This document shows, piece after piece, positions 52,683 through 61,499 of a stretch of DNA of 64,000 nt; the first letter of the stretch is position 1, and each line of letters starts with the position of its first letter. Source of the DNA: Rozella allomycis CSF55. Lineage: Eukaryota > Rozellomycota. Under the pieces are notes generated by a model that was not told the DNA's origin, made no database searches, and saw nothing but the letters and a program-made list of their open reading frames with translations. The stretch is taken from contig KE560384.1 of NCBI GenBank assembly GCA_000442015.1, forward strand, positions 57,238 through 121,237, in the 5' to 3' direction. The position numbers and the translations under genes are program-made.

Positions 52683-54423
52683 TTATTTCCATTGACGGTT
52701 ATCGGACCCTTTGTTATTCTTTTGCTTTACATAATGCTCTTTTCCGGTCATTTTCGCTTTCTTGGCACCCTTGTAGATTTTATCTTTGCAGCTAGCGCCG
52801 ATTGTTAGTTGAACTGTTGGAGGTACAGTAAATCCAAACGCTTTTGCAACTTGTTGTAAATCTAATTGATTAACGTTGAAAATTTTCTTCAATCCATGAG
52901 ACGCATAAGCAAGCAAGTAACTTCTATAGCCATCTTTTGCAGATTTGTTCAAATAAAAGTTTTTGGAAATCAATTTTTCAAGCTAACATTAGAATGACTA
53001 GTTAGGTTTACTTGTATTTGAACGTTAGCAATTTTGTTTGTTGGAAATTGATACTCATTTAGTGGAACTTTGGCATTTTTCAAAAAGCGAAGAAAGCCAA
53101 GTTCTGAAGGCAAAAGGAACAATAGAGCTTTGCCACTAGCGTTTTCACCACGAGCAGTTCTACCGACACGGTGAATATATTCCTAGAATTATATAAAAAT
53201 GATTAAGCTACTCTTGGATCATCTGGAGGATCATATTGAATGATCCAATCTACGGCGGGAATGTCTAAGCCTCTAGCAGCAACATCGGTACACAAAAGAA
53301 TACCCTTTTCAGCATTAATGAATTCAAAAAAGGTTGAAGTTCTCTTTGTTTGTTTTTGTTTACCATGTAACTCGAGTACTGGAATGTCAATGTAGTTTAA
53401 CAATTCAGCATGGTACTTTACACTGTTGCATGAAGAAAAGAAAACAATGACTTTCTTTTTAAGATTTTTCTTAAGAAAAGTAAACAACAAAAGAAAGCGT
53501 TGTTCAGATGGGCAAACCACGTAGCCTTGTTCCAATTTGTCATTTGTGGCGGCTTCTTTATTTTCATCAACGTTGATGTACAATGGAGCTCTCTTTAAAG
53601 ACAATCGTGCAAGATCTTCGACTTTGGTGGTTTGAGTTGCAGAGAACAACATTGTTTGTCTCTCTTTTGGAAGAATATTCAAGATTTGTTTCATTTCTTG
53701 TTCAAAACCAACTTCAAGGATTCGATCAGCTTCGTCAATGATTAACATTTGTAAATTCTTGAAAAGAAATCCTTTCGTATTTTGTAAATGATCTAATAAA
53801 CGACCAGGGGTAGCTACGAGTAAACTAACTCCCTTTGTAAGTTTTTCAGCTTCACCTCTTCTGTTAGCACCACCCATAACGACACCAAATGTTTGATTGT
53901 GATATTTGAATAGTTCTTTTGCGACACTAAAAATTTGCAATGCCAATTCTCTAGTTGGAGTTATAATGATCACACCAGTTCCATTTCTTGGCTTGAATTT
54001 GGTTCTCGACAATAATTCAACAGCAGGCAACAAAAAAGCCAGAGTCTTTCCAGATCCTGTCTTTGCAGCCCCAAGAATATCTCTTCCCGTTAACGCAGGT
54101 GGAATACATCTAGCTTGCACTTGGGTCATGTACTCAAATTTCATATCCTCAATCGCTTTCATGGTAGATTCAGTAAAATCTACAGCAGAAAATTTCTTCT
54201 TTTCATAATCTTCGAAATCCTTGGCACTTTCCAATTGTAATTCTTTGGATTCTTTGGAAAAATCACCAACCACTTGAACGGTTTCATCATCTTGTTTGGT
54301 TTGTGACTCCCCGTCGTTGGAATTTTCTAAATATTCGTCGTTGTCAGAAAAGCAAGTTTCAGAAATATTTCCCTCGGAATTAGAGTCTACTTGTTCTTCC
54401 TCTTTGAATTTTCTCTTTCCCAT
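52683..54423 (-). CDS. HAS1: DEAD-box RNA helicase Has1/DDX18
   Basis: Has1 acts in early 60S and 40S pre-ribosome assembly in the nucleolus. Three exons with introns at 53183-53211 and 52983-53011 give 560 residues. An acidic N-terminus leads to the helicase core: Q motif ([14 protein letters not shown]), AAKTGSGKT (Walker A), [26 protein letters not shown], then [23 protein letters not shown], and HRVGRTARG after the first intron. The C-terminal extension has [25 protein letters not shown], the DUF4217 segment of the DDX18 group, and a basic tail. SAT appears as SATQT, as in Has1. The stop lies within AATAAA. Confidence 0.97.
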
Positions 54424-54721
54424 TCTCGCTACCGGGGTGACGACTGTGCCACAACTCGTTTAACATGAATCAAATTAGAACATTATAACAAATTATAATA
54501 AATAATATTCAAACTCTTTGAATTTTTTTGTTCAGAGTATCCGTCACAGACTCACGGTGTCATTCCATAGAGTGTAGGATTCCAATTTACAAACAGTCTG
54601 TACTCTTTAGAATGCATAGTTTATTTTTGAAACTCTTACTTAAAATTTCATCTCATTCAGTTGCTTGTTTTCTTTGGTATTCTATTATCTACAAGAGCAA
54701 TCTGAAATTTCAGAAATAAAA

Positions 54722-57018
54722 ATGCGTTGGACTCTTTTGGAGCCTGTACATTTTAAAAAGGAAGAAATAACTGCCAGACATGGTCACTCTTGCATTTTTG
54801 CTAGTAAGAAGGGACGTGGAGAAGCGGTTGTTCCAGCAATGTATAGTTTCTTTGGCGCAGTTGAAAATGCCCTATTTAACGAAGTAGTATTGTATGATAT
54901 CAGTAAACTAAATCTGATAAAAATATAGATAAAAATAATGCAGATATTATTTTGGAGATAGCTGAAGATGATAAAGTCGTGTTTCCTGTGTCTTGTTGTG
55001 CGATTTGCAAAGATGATAATGAGGTTATATATTTGTTTGGAGGTATTTCGTCTACAGAGGAACGAGATGAGATTGTGCGTCAGGTATGAAATTGAAGGTT
55101 GCATGAATAGTTTGTGCAGTTTGATATTGAAACGAAGAGTTTTAAGAGTGTTGAATGGACAGGAGAATGCCCGCCACATCTTTTGGGTGCAAAGATGAAT
55201 TTTGTTAAAGAAGAGAGAAAGATTTATTTGTTTGGAGGATATCGCGATGATTTCAAATTTTCGAATGATTTGTATTCTTTTGATTTGGAGACTAATAAAT
55301 GGGAGCTGGTAGAATGCAATGGAATGAAGCCAAGAGAAAGAGAATCGCATTCTATGGAGTATTGGGAGTGTTCGAAGCCAATTACCCTTTTAAAGGACAA
55401 TGAAGAAGAGGAAATTGAGAATGGGAAATTTTTGGTAGTTTTTGGCGGATTGACTGAAGGCCATCGATTAAACGACGTTCAATTTTATAATCTAAGTAAG
55501 AAATAAATAATGAGAAAATAAAGATAATAAAACTTGGTATCAAGCAAGAACGCCCACTGCGAATGAAGTTACGGGCAGAAGTCAACATTCTGCATTTATT
55601 TACAAGGATAAAATTTACATTTTATTTGGATGGGAATATTCCACAGAAGCTCAATCGATGCCGTTAAGAGAATTGAATGAAGAGAGAACTGTTGCTGAGA
55701 GCAAGAATGTGTATTCAAAACTGAAAACACATTCTAAATTTGCCAAATCTATTTTAATGTATGATATATTTTCAAACGAATGGACGAAAAAGGAATTCCA
55801 TGGTGGCATAGTTCCAACGCCCAGGGTTGGTCATGGGGCCGCCCAATTTGAAGATAAAATTTATGTCTTTGGTGGAAGAGATGGACCAAAGAGACAACAT
55901 TGTTTGTCTGATTTTTGGATGTTAGAGTTGGAAGCGACACAAGATGAGAAACCAAGACTTGAATACATTGGCAAAAGAAAATGTGCTAGTGAAGCACCAA
56001 TAGCTGTTTCGAATGATGCTAATGAAAATGAAGTTCCAGAAAAGAAAAAGAGAAAATCAACAGCGACAGCTCCAAGTACGCCTGCAAAGAAGAGGAGATC
56101 TGTGGTACCAACGATTGCTGTTGTTACTCCTCGACAAAAGGACAAGTTGAATGTGATTGATTATGATGAAAACATTAGAATTGATTTTAATAAATGCTAT
56201 GATCCAAATAATTTCCATAAATCATTAGATGAATTGACGATTGGACAACGAGTAGAAATTGTAAGAATTATTTTGTAAATTTCAAAAGTTTGATGAAGCG
56301 TCAGGAAAATTTTATTATGGAAGATTTATTTGTAGAAAAGAAGGCAAAACAAAGAAAACTTCTGGATTATTTCATTATGAAGGTTGGGCTCATACAATGG
56401 ATGAATCTATTTCGTTGAATGACATTCCAAGAAGAGTTAGAAAGTTATCAGAGAGATATCAAGAATGGCTTCAAGAGAATTTGAATAAACAAAAAGAAGG
56501 AAATTTTCACGAAATTTTGGATGTCGCAGATTTTTCTGATAAAATTTTTGATGAACGGCCATATTTTGGAAATAAAGTAAATTTTAAACTTTCAATTGAA
56601 ACAATAGGGACCTGAACCTGAAGAAAATTATACTTTGGAATCTTTAGCGAAATCTAAACATTACAAGAATCTTTTTCAAACTAAGAAAGAAGAAAGTAGT
56701 GAAGGAAGCGTTTTAAGCGACATCCCATCAATGAAAGAAGATGAAGTGAAAGATATTTCATTATCAACAGTTGAAATCGAAGAAATTGAAGTAAGCGAAG
56801 CAAAAGAGAGCATTGAAAGCGCTCAAAGTGAACAAGAGGAAAATATTCAAATTATTGAGAGTGTTCAAGAGGAAACTATAAATGATATTTCTATTTCTGA
56901 ACAACAATCAAACGAATCAAATAAAGAAAATCAAGAAATCGTAGAAATGAAGAATGAAGATGCTAATGATATTACAAATGATATTACAACAATAACAACT
57001 GCAATGGATGTTGAATAA
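54722..57018 (+). CDS. Kelch-repeat protein with chromo/tudor-knot-like domain
   Basis: Six exons with introns at 54903-54928, 55084-55110, 55496-55523, 56261-56288 and 56577-56607 give an exact 718-residue frame. The N-terminal half has Kelch repeats with FGG motifs (IYLFGGISS, IYLFGGYRDD, LVVFGGLTEGHRLNDVQFY, IYVFGGRDGPKRQHCLSDFW). A basic linker (KKKRKSTATAPSTPAKKRRS) looks like a nuclear signal. A second domain then reads GQRVEIFDEASGKFYYGRFICRKEG followed by FHYEGWAHTMDESI...IPRRVRKLSERYQEWL, similar to the tudor-knot/chromo barrel of Eaf3/MRG15. The tail is acidic and Glu/Ser-rich. A chromatin-associated Kelch protein is likely (inference); I know no exact counterpart. The stop TAA is in AATAAA and lies one base from the opposite stop. 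Confidence 0.82.
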
Positions 57019-57022
57019 ATTA
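57014..57022. terminator. Interlocked stop codons of two convergent genes
   Basis: AATAAATTA holds the Kelch stop (57016-57018, inside AATAAA) and the minus-strand TPR-protein stop (57020-57022), with one base between. Each transcript must terminate inside the other gene. Confidence 0.75.
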
Positions 57023-57772
57023 ATCTTTCATTTTATTTTTGTTCATTTTGTCCATCCATTCATTATACAGAATTGCAAGTTCAGGTGAACCCCCAATTGC
57101 TTCCTTTGTCAATTGCAACTCTTCTAATCTTCTATTTATATCTTCAAAATCTTTCGTTATCTTCTTATGAAATGGTGACTCAATTTCAGTTGTTTCTACA
57201 GCCTTTGATTCCACCAGTATCCTCTGACTGTTCTTCAAACAGTGAATAGCCTCATTGTACAATTGGACTTGCTGAAGAAGACTCCCGATATATTTCCATC
57301 CTTGATAACATGTTCTTCTTTCATCTAAATAGCCAGTTATATACATCAATGCATCTTATGATTAAACTCAATCTATATTTACTCTTGTAATCTTTAATCT
57401 TATGAAACGCTTGGAAAAGAAGTAACAAACTACCTGCATCTCTCGTCTTTAGTGAAATCTATAATCAAACTCAATACACATTACAAGCTCATTCGCAACC
57501 AACTTTATATTCTCACACTCTTCAAGTTTCATAAAACACCTCAATCTTAAATCCACAATTTCCTTCTTCCCTTTTATATTCTCGCATTCCAAAAGGCATT
57601 TCCTATACTCTCCTCTATAATAATACTCATCTGCCCGGTATTTCGCCATCGGCAGTGTCTTGCAATACTCTTTATCATCAAAAGACGAATCCTTAAACCA
57701 CTGCTACACATATTTATATATTCTTACATTTTCTGTACGGTAAAAGAATGAATACTCTGAATCTTGTGGCAT
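57020..57772 (-). CDS. TPR-like protein of unknown function
   Basis: Five exons with introns at 57701-57727, 57459-57484, 57410-57433 (24 nt, shortest here) and 57355-57382 give an exact 215-residue frame starting MPQDSEYSFFYRTEN. Helical pairs resemble tetratricopeptide repeats: MAKYRADEYYYRGEYRKCLLECENI, DYKNALMYITGYLDERRTCYQGWKYIGSLLQQVQLYNEAIHCLKNSQRIL. A helical C-terminal segment ends in KMKD. No ortholog is recognised; an adaptor role is likely. Its ATG overlaps the ATG of TRM11 on the other strand, and its stop is one base from that of the Kelch gene. Confidence 0.68.
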
Positions 57773-59279
57773 GGGCGAAAAACTTTACTTGGTTCGTTTC
57801 GTACAACGACATGCTGAATTTCGATTAGCTGAATTTGAAGCTCTGTGCAAATTATTTGATATAAAATACAAGGCGCACACGGAATACACTGATCTTGTAT
57901 AGTTATTTTTTGAAAATGATGTAGAGTCCGTTTTGGATTGTTTCTTTCAGATCTGAAGATGATATTAGAAAAATATTGTCGAGGTCTTTTTTGATAAAGT
58001 ATATAGATATGGTTTGAACTAGTAGATGTGTGTTGGAGCATTATGCGTGCAGCGAACAATCGTTAGATCATTTGGCAGAATTAGTTAAAGATATACCGCA
58101 AGATGTTTTCGTAAGATTATTTGGTTCAATCGAGTCAGGAAGTTTATAGAAACGATACATTTAAATTTGTTATAGACACTTTTGCTACCTCAATGTCTGG
58201 CAAGGAAAAGATTGACACTATAGAAAAGTTTGCTTATCTGCCATTTGACGGGGACATTGACTTGAAAAATCCAAAGAATACTTTTCACGTGATAATCGAT
58301 AACAGACACACAATAGAAAAGGAACCAAGAGCGTTCTATTTTGGAAGATGGATTGGAGATGGAAATAGAGAGTTTATCGATATCTATAATGTCAAAAAGA
58401 GAAAATACATTGGCACTACAACAATGGACGCTGAGCTGTCGCTGATAATGTCAAATATGGCACTAGTCAAGAAGGGGTCTCTGGTTTACGATCCATTTGT
58501 TGGCACTGGTAATTTATAATAATTGATATTGTGGGCAGCTTTCTAGTTACTTCATCTTGCTTTGGGTCTTATTCATTCGGTTCAGATATTGATGGGCGGC
58601 AGATTAGAGGCAAAGATGGAAGTATGTTTAATGATTCACATTTAATAGAAAAATCTTTGAAATCTAATATAGCACAGTACAAGCTACAAAATAGAATTCT
58701 GGGTACAGTTGTTTGTGATATTACTCAACATCCATTTAGGCCCGATGGTTTCCGTTTCGATGCAATTATCACTGATCGTAAGTATTATTTTTTCTATTCA
58801 AAAGCTCCTTACGGTGTTAGAGCAGGCGCGAAAAAGATTATGATGAAGGAGGGCGGTTTCTTCAAAAATACTGAAGAGTAAAAATGAAATATTTTCTATT
58901 AAATAGCGGTAAAAGTTTTTATCCTGCAACCATTCCTTACGAACTGCCAGATGTTATTTACGATTTACTAAATTTTTCTTCAGTATATCTTGAAATTGGT
59001 GGCAGGCTGGTGTACTGGTTACCAGTAATTGATGATGAAGAGTAAATTTATTGCAATGGGTGTAATAGGGAAAATGATTTAAAAGAGCCTCCTAATCATC
59101 CATGTTTTGACATGATCTCAAAATGCCCTCAAATATTCGGCGGCTGGCGAAGGATTCTTGTTACAATGGAGAAAAAGTGCGATCCTGAATCTATAGACTT
59201 TAATATCAAAAAAGATCATTTGGTGGAACCTTTTAGAAATCGGTTTTTCACGAAAATGAAATTAAACAGCGAAGCATAA
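57771..59279 (+). CDS. TRM11: tRNA (guanine-10-N2)-methyltransferase Trm11
   Basis: Trm11 with Trm112 methylates G10 of tRNAs. Eight exons with introns at 57897-57924, 57999-58025, 58111-58138, 58509-58534, 58778-58804, 58878-58906 and 59042-59068 give an exact 438-residue frame. The N-terminal THUMP-like region starts MGEKLYLVRFVQRHAEFRLAEFEAL. The methyltransferase core shows KKRKYIGTTTMDAELSLIMSNMALVKKGSLVYDPFVGTG (SAM loop), GSDIDGRQIRG, and DPPYGVRAG, the catalytic (N/D)PPY motif rebuilt by the fifth intron. A C-terminal HPCFDMISKCPQIFGGWRRILVTMEK block fits the family. The fourth intron runs from GT to GG rather than AG if the family sequence GTGSFLV is kept. The ATG overlaps that of the divergent gene. 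Confidence 0.93.
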
Positions 59280-59383
59280 TATAAATAAATTGATTAAATT
59301 AAATGATTAAGTTAAGTGATTAAAGTAAATGATTAAATTGAATTATTGAATGAAATTTATGACTCGCGATAAAAACAATATGT

Positions 59384-60490
59384 TCAAAAGTCTGGCACTG
59401 TATTGATGAATTGTGGCGATTTTAATCTAAAATACACCATTGTTAACAAACCTAGGAGAATAACACCACCGACAAACGAATAGATAATTTTTGGCATTAA
59501 GTTTGACACATCCTCGCGATGAGCCAGTTCTTTCATGTCTAAATATGTTCTCTTCATAAATTCTGGATAATTTTCGTTGACTTCATACTCATAAATGCTG
59601 CTTTTGAGATCGTCAGGAGTTATATCATATAAAAGAGAATTTACATAGTTCTGGAACGTTGTTGCAAAACTTAATGAGGCGAATAGAGTATTCACAGTTA
59701 ACTGGTTTTGAAAATAGTAATTTACGTATTCAATTACTGAAGAAAGTACTTCTTTTTCTATCTTTCCAGCCGATTCTTCAACGGACAATTTAAGCATAAG
59801 AACAAATGTACTTTCGACTATATCGCACACTGATGAAATGAAGGGACTTTCGGGTACTTCTGAATATGCTGGAGGTTTTATTAAAGCATTCTTAAGAATC
59901 TTATGCTCGTATACAGCTTTTAAAAGATGAACAAATGGTAATTCTTTAGTGTTGCGTAAAATATCAAAAACTGAATTGTATTCATAATCTTTCGCGTGTC
60001 TTTTCACCATAATTGGTATGAGCTTCGAGTTATCTGTCATCATAGAAGCAAGCAGCATAATATCATCATTGCTAATTTTTTCTTTTTTGGACAAAGTTCC
60101 ACTGGGTACTTTATACGACCCGTTATCTTTCAATCCCAATAAATTTAGATGATTTCGAGAATTTTCATTAGGTGCAATCGCAAACAAAAAGTCGACAAAA
60201 AGATTCTTATTTGCCTCACTCAGCGAACTCTTCAGTATCACTTTCAAAGTCGAAGCAGACGAAATAAACTTAAATACGTGCTCTTCAATTTCATAATTCT
60301 TGGTTAGTTCATTAAATGCTTTATGAAACGCAAAATCAGATAATCTTGAAATCAAGTTGTCGTTTAAATATTCGATGTTCAGATTATCTATCCTTGACAT
60401 AAGATTTACACCGAGTTCATTATATCGTGCTGTATCACATAAATACAACGAAAAAAACCAAAAGAAAAGTAGTGCACTTGAAAATTTCAT
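59384..60490 (-). CDS. Single-pass membrane protein of unknown function
   Basis: The best start is the Met at 60490, which opens a signal peptide (MKFSSALLFFWFFSLYLCDTA); the frame extends upstream but without such a signal. It gives 368 residues. The body is helical and acidic/basic mixed, without Cys pairs (ISRLSDFAFHKAFNELTKNYEIEEHVF, FVDFLFAIAPNENSRNHLNLLGL, DDIMLLASMMTDNSKLIPIM). One transmembrane helix lies near the C-terminus (IIYSFVGGVILLGLLTMVYF) with a 12-residue tail. It is intron-free. The layout (signal peptide, body, one span, short tail, no intron) is the same as in the LGGP-repeat protein and the kinase. No family recognised. Confidence 0.65.
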   Translation of the reverse strand: MKFSSALLFFWFFSLYLCDTARYNELGVNLMSRIDNLNIEYLNDNLISRLSDFAFHKAFNELTKNYEIEEHVFKFISSASTLKVILKSSLSEANKNLFVDFLFAIAPNENSRNHLNLLGLKDNGSYKVPSGTLSKKEKISNDDIMLLASMMTDNSKLIPIMVKRHAKDYEYNSVFDILRNTKELPFVHLLKAVYEHKILKNALIKPPAYSEVPESPFISSVCDIVESTFVLMLKLSVEESAGKIEKEVLSSVIEYVNYYFQNQLTVNTLFASLSFATTFQNYVNSLLYDITPDDLKSSIYEYEVNENYPEFMKRTYLDMKELAHREDVSNLMPKIIYSFVGGVILLGLLTMVYFRLKSPQFINTVPDF

Positions 60491-60783
60491 CAGTGGCTCC
60501 AATGGTGGCTGTGTATAGCTATATTTAAAATGTCGCGTTTTTGATGTATTAATAGTATTCTTCATAACAAACTTATTAAAGTATTTTCTGCAATTACCTT
60601 GGTATATTTCACAGCCTTTATTTGCACCTTCTGAATTGAGACTTGCCTTGGCATTTCCTGCTTCATTGTACCAAATATAAGTACGAATATTGAAATATTT
60701 CAAATATTTTCTTCCTTTCCTTTACATTTTCATTTGTTGCAAGTTTCTTTCCTGTGTTTTTTTACGAAAAATCAAATTTTGTG

Positions 60784-61454
60784 ATGTCAAGAAATACAGC
60801 ATTAAAAAGGCTCATGACAGAGTACAAAGGTAAATAGCTTCAAAATTCATATATTTTAAAGAACTTACATTACACGCTCCTGATGGAATAACTGCCGGTA
60901 ATAAGCATATCATCTGGTGATAGGGCCCGTTTCTGAAAATAACTTTTTTGTGTGGGAAGCTTTAATAGCGTACCTTTTGATTGAAATATAAAGTAGAGGA
61001 CCTGAAGATACACCATTCGAAGGGGGTGTTTTTGTTGCAAAACTTACATTTCCAACTGATTACCCGTTATCTCCTCCAGAAATGAGATTTACGAGTGAAA
61101 TATTCCACCCCAATATCTATTCGGATGGAAGAGTGTGCATTAGTATCCTGCACGCACCAGGGGATGATCCTAATCAATATGAAAGTAGTTGTGAAAGGTG
61201 GAGGTAAAAAAAATAGTGCGATTTATTACTAGTCCTGTACAATGTGTTGAGAAAATACTTCTTTCTGTTGTATCGATGCTCGCAGGTAAGTAATGAATTA
61301 TATTTGTGATAGAACCAAACGTAGAGAGTGGAGCGAACATAGATGCTTGCGTAATAATTTATTGTCGTCTTTAATGAAGAAAATTTATAGAAACGATATA
61401 AATGAATATAATAGAATAGTTAGGGAATGTGTGAAGAAAAGTCTCGGCTTATAG
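60784..61454 (+). CDS. UBC7: Ubiquitin-conjugating enzyme E2, Ubc7/UBE2G type
   Basis: Ubc7 serves ER-associated degradation with Hrd1 and Doa10 ligases. Seven exons are separated by six introns (60830-60861, 60898-60923, 60970-60996, 61204-61232, 61286-61312, 61351-61379), so no exon exceeds about 210 nt; the spliced frame is exactly 166 residues. [42 protein letters not shown] opens the fold, then [59 protein letters not shown] with the active Cys in GRVCISIL, and the UBE2G-specific acidic insertion after it. [30 protein letters not shown] follows. All E2 landmarks are intact. Confidence 0.95.
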
Positions 61455-61499
61455 TCAATTCAAAATTGCATCATAAAGAATATGTAAATTTTAATTTTA

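Noticed and set aside
54784-55350. Minus-strand frame of 188 codons over the start of the Kelch gene
   Set aside because: Antisense to conserved Kelch exons and crosses two of their introns; low-complexity Ile/Phe composition.
57410-57433. Reading through instead of a 24-nt intron in the TPR gene
   Set aside because: The length is a multiple of three, but read-through (GTA GTT TGT TAC...) is possible only by frame; the GT-AG ends and neighbouring short introns make splicing more likely, though this one is less certain than the others.
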